Of a stretch of 64,000 bases of DNA, positions 36,503-43,700 are shown one piece after another (position 1 is the first letter of the stretch; every line of letters begins with the position of its first letter). The notes under the pieces were generated by a model. The model was not told the DNA's origin and searched no databases. It worked only from the letters and a program-made list of their open reading frames with translations. The position numbers and the translations under genes were made by a program. The DNA comes from JBHJGS01 sp050331575 (GTDB lineage Bacteria > Pseudomonadota > Alphaproteobacteria > Sphingomonadales > Rhodothalassiaceae), in the NCBI GenBank assembly GCA_050331575.1, contig JBHJGS010000006.1, positions 53,276-117,275 on the forward strand. The letters are read 5' to 3'.

Positions 36503-37154
36503 TGGCGTCCAAAGGCTTCTTGTCGATCTGTGGCACCGTGGCGTCTGCGGCGGGATGGCCGACCACCACGATCATGATGGCTTTTTCATTCTTGGGCCGG
36601 CCCAGGATGTCGCGCAGAAAGCCCATGGGCGAGGGGGTGTGGGTCAAGGTCGCCAGCCCCGCCTGATGCAAGGCGGCAATCAAGAACCCGGCGGCCAGCC
36701 CGACCGACTCCTGGATATAGTAGTGCCGGCTGCGCGCGCCCGTGTCCGGGTCCAGGCCGTAATTCTGCTGAAAGACGACGATCAGGTAAGGCGCGGTTTC
36801 CAGAAAGGGTTTCTGCCAGTCCGTGCCGAAGGGCTCCAGATCCTTCAACCAATCCTGGGAGGCCCGCCCACCATAGAATGCGCGTTCCTCTTCCTCGGCG
36901 GCTTCGCGGATCCGGCGTTTCAGCGCCGGGCTCTCCACCACCGCGAAATACCAGGGCTGTTTATTGGCGCCATTGGGGGCAGAGCCGGCACAGCGGATCG
37001 CCTCTTCAAGGATCTGCCGCGGCACCGGTGCATCTGAGAAGACGCGAATGGACCGGCGTTTGACCAAATGTTCCCGGAACAAGCGGACCCGCTCCAACCG
37101 TGTGGCGTCGGGCCAGTCCGGCAAGTCGTTGAAAGGGCGATGCGCAGGGCTCAT
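36486..37154 (-). CDS. Iodotyrosine deiodinase-like flavoprotein (nitroreductase superfamily)
   Basis: FMN-dependent enzyme of the nitroreductase fold, 222 residues from ATG 37154 (a TTG at 37190 would add 12). Beyond the usual FMN motifs (RRSIRVFSDAPV, NGANKQPWYF) it has the substrate-lid segment of iodotyrosine deiodinases: EEEERAFYGGR and GTDWQKPFLETAPYL, plus the TLTHTPSPMGFL motif. The three residues that clamp the halotyrosine zwitterion in known enzymes align as Glu90, Tyr94 and Lys115, with spacings of 4 and 21. I infer reductive dehalogenation of halotyrosines, though a broader nitroreductase activity is possible. It is convergent with the adaptor gene. Confidence 0.82.
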   Translation of the reverse strand: MSPAHRPFNDLPDWPDATRLERVRLFREHLVKRRSIRVFSDAPVPRQILEEAIRCAGSAPNGANKQPWYFAVVESPALKRRIREAAEEEERAFYGGRASQDWLKDLEPFGTDWQKPFLETAPYLIVVFQQNYGLDPDTGARSRHYYIQESVGLAAGFLIAALHQAGLATLTHTPSPMGFLRDILGRPKNEKAIMIVVVGHPAADATVPQIDKKPLDAISGWY

Positions 37155-37203
37155 GGCGCCGTTATGGACCGGCACGGGCGCCTGCGCCAAGGCGCTTTTG
37201 TCT

Positions 37204-37281
37204 GATACCGTTGCTCGCTTCCTCCAAGGCGGGCATTTTCAACCGACCAATCCCGATCGCGATGGATCGGATCATGCCCTA
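37204..37281 (+). repeat. Dispersed palindromic intergenic repeat, copy E
   Basis: CCGTTGCTCG (half of the left arm), AAGGCGGGCATTTTCAACCG, then ACCAATCCCGATCGCGATGG and ATCGGATCATGCCCTA. It lies between the divergent flavoprotein and degenerate beta-lactamase genes, so it does not stand at a gene 3' end like copies A-D. Confidence 0.75.
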
Positions 37282-37292
37282 GCCTTACGCTC

Positions 37293-38876
37293 ATGCGCAT
37301 TCTGCTCTTGCTGTTTTTCCTGGGTGGACCCTGGCCGGCGGACGCTGACCCGCGTCAAGCGGCCGTGGACGCGATGCTGGCGTCCGCCGCGCCACCATGG
37401 CTTGTACTTGTGGCTCACGACGGCGCGCTGCTGATCGACCGAAGCCGCGGCATCGAAGGGGCAATTGCCCTGGGCCGCGCCTCTGCCTTGCTGCCGGTCT
37501 TGGCCGCAGACGCGGCCATCGCGGACGGCCTCATGCGCGCGCAAGACCCGGTTGAGCGACATGTCGGGCCGCCGTTCCAGCTCTCCGCCCATGCGTTTGA
37601 AACCCTGCGCATCGGCCATCTGATAACCCACAGCGCCGGTTTGGCGCCACCGGGGCCGGCCTTGCTGCAACCAGCCAACATGTTGGACCGGGCCCGTGCC
37701 GCGCGGCACGTCGCGCGGCTGCGCGCGCCGGGCCGGGCGCCCTATTTCGATGCCATGGCGATCGGACTGCTCGCGCTTGCGCTCGCCGATAACGCGGGCG
37801 AGCGCTATTTGGACGTGCAAGCCCGGCTGCTTGAGCTGCCCGGGGTGCGTGTTGCACACGCTCCCCCAGCGCCCTTTCTTGTTCCGGCCCTGGGTCTGGC
37901 GGCCCCACTTGAAACGCTTCGGGCCTTGCTGCTGGGCTTGACCGGCACCTTGCTGCCGGCAGAGGGGCGCACCGCCATTGCCGAGGCGGCACCGGGCTGG
38001 AGCCGCGGCTTCGCCAGCCGGCGTCTGGCGGGACGGGCGGTGCTGGAACTCACCGATGCCGGGCAGCAGCTTGGCCTTTGGGTGCTGCCGAAAACCAACA
38101 CCGCCATCCTCATCAAAGCGCCGACACGATTGCGCGCGGCTCTGTCTGCGGCGCTCACCGCCCTCAGCGCTCCCGCCACGCCCGCTGATCCACCCGCGGC
38201 ACAGACCCGAGCGGCCGATCTTTATGTGCCGGTCGATCTGGCCACGCCGTCTTTGCGCTATGCGATGCAGGTTCGGCCGGCCTCGGCCCGGCGCATTGCT
38301 GCGGAGCCTGACGGTGTGCGACTGGGCCAAACCTTGTTGCCGCGCCGAGCCGACGGCAGCGTGGCGATGCCAAGCGGCGGTCGGATCGTGTTCGGCGAAG
38401 GCCGCGCGTCTGCCTATGTGCAGTTGGGCGAGCGGCTTTATGTCTCCGTCGGCTTGCTCGGCCTGCCGGCCTTGGTGACCAAGCCGGTGCTCCCCGCGCT
38501 GATTCTGGTGGCCAGCGGTTTGGTCTATGCATGGCGGCCGGCAGGCGCAGTGTGGCGCTCCCTGGCGCGCTTTTGCGGGCTGGGATTGGCGCTTTATGCC
38601 TTTGGTGTGGCTGCGGAATTGCGTTTTTGGTCCAGCGTCTGGCTGGAGCAGGGCCGGGGCTGGCTGGTGGTCGGCTGGCGGCTTGCCTTCACTCTGGGCC
38701 TGGTGCTGCTGGCCGGTGTGCCGATCTTGGCGGTGCGCCTGGCGCGGTTCGGACCATGGCCGAGCGGCCCGCTTTATCCCTTGGCGGCCTTGCATTTGAC
38801 GGCGTTGACCGCTGGTGCCCTTTACCTGGTTTTGATGGCCTTTGTTTGGGGGTTCGCCGGAGAAATCTGGCCTTAG
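37293..38876 (+). CDS. Degenerate beta-lactamase-fold protein with membrane tail
   Basis: A 527-residue protein whose first 300 residues resemble class C beta-lactamase/esterase-like serine hydrolases: the LRIGHLITHSAGL motif (about 105-117) is characteristic. The catalytic SxxK site is gone: aligning IALGRASALLPV with the usual IGSVSKTF pattern puts Arg62 and Ala65 at the Ser and Lys positions. The YxN element is replaced by YFDA (151-154). After a soluble middle part, residues about 390-525 form four transmembrane segments. A signal peptide is present (1-18). I infer a catalytically dead, membrane-linked binding protein. Start ATG 37293 lies just after repeat copy E. Confidence 0.7.
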   Translation: MRILLLLFFLGGPWPADADPRQAAVDAMLASAAPPWLVLVAHDGALLIDRSRGIEGAIALGRASALLPVLAADAAIADGLMRAQDPVERHVGPPFQLSAHAFETLRIGHLITHSAGLAPPGPALLQPANMLDRARAARHVARLRAPGRAPYFDAMAIGLLALALADNAGERYLDVQARLLELPGVRVAHAPPAPFLVPALGLAAPLETLRALLLGLTGTLLPAEGRTAIAEAAPGWSRGFASRRLAGRAVLELTDAGQQLGLWVLPKTNTAILIKAPTRLRAALSAALTALSAPATPADPPAAQTRAADLYVPVDLATPSLRYAMQVRPASARRIAAEPDGVRLGQTLLPRRADGSVAMPSGGRIVFGEGRASAYVQLGERLYVSVGLLGLPALVTKPVLPALILVASGLVYAWRPAGAVWRSLARFCGLGLALYAFGVAAELRFWSSVWLEQGRGWLVVGWRLAFTLGLVLLAGVPILAVRLARFGPWPSGPLYPLAALHLTALTAGALYLVLMAFVWGFAGEIWP

Positions 38877-38916
38877 AAGCCGCTTCGCCCCATAGAGCAA
38901 AGGTGCGCGCTGCCTC

Positions 38917-38973
38917 GAAGGCTTGCCTCTTCATCCGATCAGGCGCGATCGCGCGGGGTCGGAGGATGCCCTC
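38917..38973 (+). repeat. Dispersed palindromic intergenic repeat, copy F (diverged)
   Basis: AAGGCTTGCCTCTTCATCCG, then ATCAGGCGCGATCGCGCGGG, then GTCGGAGGATGCCCTCG. The order of blocks matches the family but the palindrome has drifted, and the final CTA is CTC. It lies after the degenerate beta-lactamase gene. Confidence 0.6.
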
Positions 38974-38994
38974 GCGGCGATCAGCCCCGGGGCT

Positions 38995-39020
38995 GGAACG
39001 CGACCGTGCGCGCCCACGTT
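38995..39020 (+). promoter_or_regulatory. EcfG (general stress) type promoter of the small membrane protein gene
   Basis: GGAAC (38995-38999), 17 bases, CGTT (39017-39020): an exact EcfG-type match. Initiation near 39028 leaves a leader of about 33 bases before ATG 39061. Confidence 0.65.
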
Positions 39021-39060
39021 TGCCCCAGCATCCAATTCGTTCTTCGACAAGAGCATCGCT

Positions 39061-39378
39061 ATGCCCGCTAACTCCAAGTCCGAGCGTCCCCCCACCGCCG
39101 ATCGCTTGCGCGCGGATATCGACGCCGGTCGGACCGGCGACAAGGTGGCTTGGCCCGATCCGGCGACGGTTCCGCTGGGCACCGATGCCGAGGCCGGCGG
39201 GGCTGCGCCGGAAGCATCAGATCTTGCCCGCTCCCGGCAACAGGAGCAGCAGAGCGGCCATCTGGACGATCCCCCCGGACTGGGTGCTGACCGAGCGCAG
39301 CGCTGGCGCGCGCTGGCCCTGGGCGCTGCCGCACTCGTCGCCATCATCTTCCTGGCCTCGCTCCTGATCGGCGCATAA
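39061..39378 (+). CDS. Small protein with C-terminal transmembrane segment
   Basis: A 105-residue protein. The soluble N-terminal part contains the stretch RADIDAGRTGDKVAWPDPAT followed by VPLGTDAEAGG, which I have the impression is conserved in many alphaproteobacterial proteins of this size. Residues about 84-104 (LALGAAALVAIIFLASLLIGA region) form one transmembrane helix at the very C-terminus. No function is known. An exact EcfG-type promoter directly upstream suggests expression under general stress. I start at ATG 39061; the frame is open to 38923 but upstream lies the promoter and repeat F. Confidence 0.7.
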   Translation: MPANSKSERPPTADRLRADIDAGRTGDKVAWPDPATVPLGTDAEAGGAAPEASDLARSRQQEQQSGHLDDPPGLGADRAQRWRALALGAAALVAIIFLASLLIGA

Positions 39379-39458
39379 TCGCCGTTAAACGGAAGGGAAG
39401 ACCTCCCCTGGGTGGCTGAGCTGTCAGCACCACCCGTCCAGACCATCTGGGATGGCAC

Positions 39459-39487
39459 TTGACGTTTACGTAAAGGTCATGTATCTG
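39459..39487 (+). promoter_or_regulatory. LiuR-like operator inside a sigma70 promoter
   Basis: TTGACG (39459-39464), a 17-base spacer and TATCTG (39482-39487) form a promoter. A 20-base palindrome TGACGTTTAC/GTAAAGGTCA with one mismatch (39460-39479) fills the spacer and overlaps the -35 box. The TTTACGTAAA core matches what I recall of the LiuR (MerR-type) motif. The site stands about 195 bases before the MerR-type gene, so autoregulation and control of the acyl-CoA dehydrogenase gene are likely. Confidence 0.65.
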
Positions 39488-39674
39488 TTGGGAGATGTCA
39501 GCGTGAGCGCATGGCCCGATCTTGGCTGCTGGCAGCCGCATCAGATCGCGAAGCCGATCCGGTTTGGTCGGCGCCATGCTCGACAATGAGCCTGAGAGGG
39601 GTCTTTCAGGCCAGATTGGATCCGGACCGGGTCCAGCCTGATCTTTCCAGGCACAAGAGAGAAAAGTGCCCCTT

Positions 39675-40148
39675 ATGGCTGTTACCGCTTCTGGCATCTA
39701 CACCATCGCCGATCTGGCCCGGGAATTCGGCGTCACCCATCGCACCATCCGCTTTTATGAGGATCAGGGCCTGATCAGCCCGGAGCGTCAGGGCACGCGC
39801 AGACTGTATAGCCGGGCTGACCGGGCGCGCCTGGCCTGGATCCTGCGCGCCAAGCGCGTCGGATTCTCCATCGCCGAGATTTCCGAGATGCTCGACCTAT
39901 ATCATCTGGGTGACGGGCGCTTGGCCCAGCGCCAGGTGACCTTGGCGAAGTGCCAGGAACGGATGGCCGCATTGACTCAGCAGCGTGCCGATATCGACAA
40001 GACGCTGAGTGAACTGTCAGCCTTCTGCGATCTGTTGGAGACGCTGATCCAAGACCCCAAGGCCGAGGCGGATGCCCGGCAGACATTCCGCAGCGCCGTG
40101 GGCGAGGCCGTCTCGCCCCCGGTGAACACCGAAGCCCCCGCATCCTGA
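39675..40148 (+). CDS. MerR-family regulator, LiuR/GnyR-like
   Basis: Transcription factor of 157 residues. The winged helix at the N-terminus reads YTIADLAREFGVTHRTIRFYEDQGLISPERQGTRR, close to the LiuR/GnyR branch that controls branched-chain and acyclic terpene/fatty acid oxidation genes. A dimerisation coiled coil follows (about 80-125). No metal-binding cysteine cluster is present. ATG 39675 is used; GTG 39666 is an alternative. It lies 28 bases upstream of an acyl-CoA dehydrogenase gene and downstream of a palindromic LiuR-type operator. Confidence 0.85.
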   Translation: MAVTASGIYTIADLAREFGVTHRTIRFYEDQGLISPERQGTRRLYSRADRARLAWILRAKRVGFSIAEISEMLDLYHLGDGRLAQRQVTLAKCQERMAALTQQRADIDKTLSELSAFCDLLETLIQDPKAEADARQTFRSAVGEAVSPPVNTEAPAS

Positions 40149-40176
40149 CCCGCTGATTTGTAAGAGGATCGATCTT

Positions 40177-41970
40177 ATGCCGACCTATCGTGCGCCTGTG
40201 GAGGATATGCGCTTCATCCTGGGCGATGTGCTGCATATCGAACGCTATTCCAACCTGCCGACCTTTGAAGAGGCGACCATGGAAACCGTCTCTGCGATTT
40301 TGGAGGAGGCCGGCAAATTCTGCGAGGGCGTGCTGCAGCCCTTGAATCAGATCGGCGATGAGCAAGGGTGCACGCGCCATGCCGACGGCCGCGTGACCAC
40401 GCCGGACGGCTTTAAGCAGGCCTATGAGCAATATTGCGAGTTGGGCCTGGGCGCCTTGACCCAGGATCCGGACTATGGCGGGCAAGGCATGCCGCATGTG
40501 CTGGGCTTTGCGCTGGAGGAGATGATCATCGCCGCCAACCTGGCCTTCGCGATGTATCCGGGGCTGACCTCCGGCGCCATTGCCTGCCTGACCGCCACCG
40601 GGTCCGACGAGCAGAAGCGGACCTATCTGCCGAATATGATCACCGGCAAATGGACCGGCACCATGAACCTGACCGAGCCCCATTGCGGCACCGATCTGGG
40701 CATGATCCGCACCAAGGCTGAGCCCAATGAGGATGGCAGCTATGCGGTCACCGGCACGAAGATCTTCATCTCCGCCGGCGAACATGACATGAGCGAGAAT
40801 ATCATCCACCTTGTGCTGGCCAAGCTGCCCGGCGCGCCGGATAGCTCCAAGGGCATTTCGCTGTTCGTGGTGCCGAAATTCCTGGTCAATGAGGACGGCT
40901 CGGTAGGCGAGCGCAATGGCGTCAGCTGCGGCTCGATCGAGCACAAGATGGGCATTCACGGCAATTCCACCTGCGTGATGAACTATGACGGCGCCAGGGG
41001 CTGGCTGGTCGGTGAGCCGAACAACGGCCTGAAGGCCATGTTCATCATGATGAATGCCGCGCGCCTGGGTGTCGGCCTGCAAGGCCTGGGCGTCTCTGAG
41101 GTCGCCTACCAGAATGCCGCGGACTATGCCCGCGACCGCATCCAGGGCCGCGCGCTGACCGGGCCGAAAAATCCCGACGCCAAGGCCGATCCGATCATCG
41201 TGCACCCCGATGTGCGGCGCATGCTGATGGAAGGCCGGGCGTTCAATCAGGGCGCGCGCGCCCTGGCGCTGTGGGCGGGCCTTCTGGTTGACCTCAGCCA
41301 CAAGGCCGCCACCGAGGAAGAGCGCCAGGAAGCCGATGATCTGATCGGCCTGCTGACACCGGTGATCAAGGGCGTGTTCACCGACCTGGGCTATCAAACC
41401 GCGACCAATGCCCAGCAGGTTCTGGGCGGCCACGGCTATATCCGCGAATGGGGCATGGAGCAGTTCGTGCGCGATGCCCGCATCGCCATGATCTATGAGG
41501 GCACCAACGGCATTCAGGCGCTGGACCTGGTCGGCCGCAAGCTGGCGCGCAATGGCGGCCGGGCGGTGCGCGCTTATTTCAAGACCATGGACGAGTTCTT
41601 CGCCCAGCATGCCGACGATCAGGCCATGGCGGAGTTCATCGGCCCGCTGAAGGCCTCCTTTGGTCATCTTCAGAAGGCGACCATGTGGCTGATGCAAAAT
41701 GCCATGCAGAACCCGGACAATGCGGGGGCTGCGGCCACCGCCTATATGCATCTGATGGGCCTGGTGGCGCTGGGCCATATGTGGGCGCAGATGGCCCATG
41801 TGGCGCAGACCAAGCTGGCCGAGGGCACGGACAATCCGGACTTCTTCGAGACCAAGCTGGCCACAGCGCGCTTCTTCGTGAAGCGCATGCTGCCGGACAC
41901 CGGCGCATTGCTGGCCAAGGTGGAAGCCGGGGCCGAGCCGATGATGGCGATGGCGGCAGAGGCGTTTTAA
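40177..41970 (+). CDS. Acyl-CoA dehydrogenase, long form (DmdC-like)
   Basis: FAD enzyme that introduces the alpha-beta double bond into an acyl-CoA. At 597 residues it is the long type with an extra C-terminal domain (Acyl-CoA_dh_C), as in 3-methylmercaptopropionyl-CoA dehydrogenase-like proteins. The FAD/substrate motif MNLTEPHCGTDLG is near residues 165-177 and the catalytic base is probably Glu441 in MIYEGTNGIQ. It follows the LiuR-like regulator, so its substrate is plausibly a branched or medium-chain acyl-CoA, but this is inference. It converges on leuB. Confidence 0.9.
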   Translation: MPTYRAPVEDMRFILGDVLHIERYSNLPTFEEATMETVSAILEEAGKFCEGVLQPLNQIGDEQGCTRHADGRVTTPDGFKQAYEQYCELGLGALTQDPDYGGQGMPHVLGFALEEMIIAANLAFAMYPGLTSGAIACLTATGSDEQKRTYLPNMITGKWTGTMNLTEPHCGTDLGMIRTKAEPNEDGSYAVTGTKIFISAGEHDMSENIIHLVLAKLPGAPDSSKGISLFVVPKFLVNEDGSVGERNGVSCGSIEHKMGIHGNSTCVMNYDGARGWLVGEPNNGLKAMFIMMNAARLGVGLQGLGVSEVAYQNAADYARDRIQGRALTGPKNPDAKADPIIVHPDVRRMLMEGRAFNQGARALALWAGLLVDLSHKAATEEERQEADDLIGLLTPVIKGVFTDLGYQTATNAQQVLGGHGYIREWGMEQFVRDARIAMIYEGTNGIQALDLVGRKLARNGGRAVRAYFKTMDEFFAQHADDQAMAEFIGPLKASFGHLQKATMWLMQNAMQNPDNAGAAATAYMHLMGLVALGHMWAQMAHVAQTKLAEGTDNPDFFETKLATARFFVKRMLPDTGALLAKVEAGAEPMMAMAAEAF

Positions 41971-41971
41971 G

Positions 41972-42025
41972 GCGATCGTGACGCCCGCCTGCCCCATCTG
42001 CTGGGGTGTTGGGCGAAGCGATCGC
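41972..42025. terminator. Long imperfect hairpin between convergent acd and leuB
   Basis: Nested inverted repeats GCGATCG (41972-41978) / CGATCGC (42019-42025), GCCC/GGGC and CCCCA/TGGGG share one centre. No T-tract is present on either strand. The position between the convergent stops suggests a bidirectional transcription end or mRNA-protecting structure. Confidence 0.45.
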
Positions 42026-42084
42026 GGCCAAGGCTGAACGTCTCCTTGTCCCGGCGGCGTTCAGCAAGACCCTGTCGCCGCTGG

Positions 42085-43122
42085 TCACAGGCGTGTCAAC
42101 ACCGCCTCGGTAAAGGCCCGGGTGCCCGCCTCGCCGCCGAGGTCGGCCGGGCGTGGCCCGGCGGCCAGGGTTTCAGCCAGCGCGCGATCAAGCGCATCTG
42201 CTGCGCTGGCGTGTTCCAGCCCGTGGCGCAGCAAGAGGGCCGCTGAGGCGATGGCGCCGGCCGGGTTGGCCTTGTCCTGCCCGGCGATGTCCGGGGCGGA
42301 GCCGTGGATCGGTTCGAACAGGCCCGGGCCGGCGCTGCCGAGGCTGGCCGACCCGAGCAGACCGATGGAGCCGGCGATCACCGAGGCCTCATCGCTCAAG
42401 ATGTCGCCGAACAGATTCTCCGTCAGGATCACGTCAAAGCGCTTGGGATCGGTGATCAACAGCATGGCAGCTGCGTCGACATACAGATGCTCCACACTCA
42501 ACTCCGGATAGTCCAGCGCCACGGCGGACACAACTCGCCGCCACAGCTTTGAGGTGGCCAGCACATTGGCCTTGTCGACGCTGGCCAATCGACCGCTGCG
42601 GCCGCGCGCGGCCTGGAAGGCCAGGCGGGCAATGCGTTCAACCTCCATGCGGCTATAGGCACAGCCGTCGAACGCGTCGCTGTCCTCCAGCCGCTTTTCC
42701 CCGAAATACAGCCCGCCGGTCAGCTCGCGCACGATCAGAATATCCGCACCCGCCACGCGATCGCTTTTCAGCGGCGAGAACGCCTCCAGCCCCGGCTGCA
42801 CCGCGACCGGCCGCAGATTGGCGAACAGGCCCAAGGCCTTGCGCAGGCCCAGAAGGCCCTGTTCGGGCCGCGCGGGGGCGTCATCCCATTTCGGTCCGCC
42901 CACCGCGCCCAGAAACACCGCGTGGGCGCGGCGGCATGCGGACACGCAGGTGTCGGGCAGGGGCGTGCCGCATGCGTCGATGCCGGCGCCGCCGAAAGGA
43001 TGGTGTTCAAAGCGCAGTGACAAGCCATATCGTTGGGCCACCGCTTCCAGGCAGGCTTGGGCGGCGGCGGTGACCTCCGGGCCGATGCCGTCGCCGGGCA
43101 GCAACACGATGCTTGCGGTCAT
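42085..43122 (-). CDS. leuB: 3-Isopropylmalate dehydrogenase
   Basis: NAD-dependent oxidative decarboxylase, third step of leucine synthesis. The 345-residue protein begins SIVLLPGDGIGPEVT and carries the isopropylmalate-binding ELTGGLYFGEKR motif, the metal-site region LLITDPKRFDVILTENLFGDILSDE and the NAD motif PIHGSAPDIAGQDKANP. Last gene of the ilv-leu operon; its start overlaps the leuD stop by four bases. A hairpin lies beyond its stop. Confidence 0.96.
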   Translation of the reverse strand: MTASIVLLPGDGIGPEVTAAAQACLEAVAQRYGLSLRFEHHPFGGAGIDACGTPLPDTCVSACRRAHAVFLGAVGGPKWDDAPARPEQGLLGLRKALGLFANLRPVAVQPGLEAFSPLKSDRVAGADILIVRELTGGLYFGEKRLEDSDAFDGCAYSRMEVERIARLAFQAARGRSGRLASVDKANVLATSKLWRRVVSAVALDYPELSVEHLYVDAAAMLLITDPKRFDVILTENLFGDILSDEASVIAGSIGLLGSASLGSAGPGLFEPIHGSAPDIAGQDKANPAGAIASAALLLRHGLEHASAADALDRALAETLAAGPRPADLGGEAGTRAFTEAVLTRL

Positions 43123-43700
43123 GCCGCGTGTTCTGCCTCATATCGGTCGATCGCCTCGGCGCGGGCCAGGATATAGCCGAGCGGGTCGACCCCGTCCATC
43201 AGGCAGCGGCGCGCGAACGGATCCATAGTGAAGCGTGCCTCTCCTTCGTGCCAGCGCAGGCTGAGCGCATCCAGGTCGATGACCGCTTGGGTCTTGGGCC
43301 CGGCCGCCATCAGCGCCGCCACCGCGGCTGCGTCGATTTCGGCCACGATCAGGCCGTTCTTCAGCGCATTGCTCTTGAAGATGTCCGCAGCCTTGGCGGT
43401 GACCACGGCGCGGAAGCCCAGATCCTTCAGCGCCCAAGGGGCATGCTCGCGCGAGGAGCCGCAGCCGAAATTCTCGCCGGCCACCAGGATCGCGTGCTCA
43501 GCGATCGGCAGACGGTTGAGACTATGGTCGGTCGGCCTGCCCTGCGCGTCGAAGCGCCAGTCGTGAAAGCAGGCCTTGGCCAGCCCGCCGCGCTCGGTCA
43601 CGGTCAGAAATCGCGCCGGCACAATCTGGTCGGTGTCGATATTGGGTCGGTCGATCGGCAGGATGTTCGAGGTTAAGCGGGTGATCGGCTCAGGCGGCAC
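43119..43700 (-). CDS. leuD: 3-Isopropylmalate dehydratase small subunit
   Basis: Small (swivel-domain) subunit of isopropylmalate isomerase, 193 residues. Typical motifs are IDRPNIDTDQIVPARFL at the N-terminus and GCGSSREHAPWAL, which contributes substrate-binding Ser/Arg. It pairs with LeuC encoded directly upstream and overlaps it by 11 bases. Confidence 0.96.
   Translation of the reverse strand: MPPEPITRLTSNILPIDRPNIDTDQIVPARFLTVTERGGLAKACFHDWRFDAQGRPTDHSLNRLPIAEHAILVAGENFGCGSSREHAPWALKDLGFRAVVTAKAADIFKSNALKNGLIVAEIDAAAVAALMAAGPKTQAVIDLDALSLRWHEGEARFTMDPFARRCLMDGVDPLGYILARAEAIDRYEAEHAA

Noticed and set aside
39775..41997. 740-codon frame antisense to the acyl-CoA dehydrogenase
   Set aside because: Low-complexity His/Gln/Leu-rich translation typical of antisense shadows; the sense frame is a full-length known enzyme.
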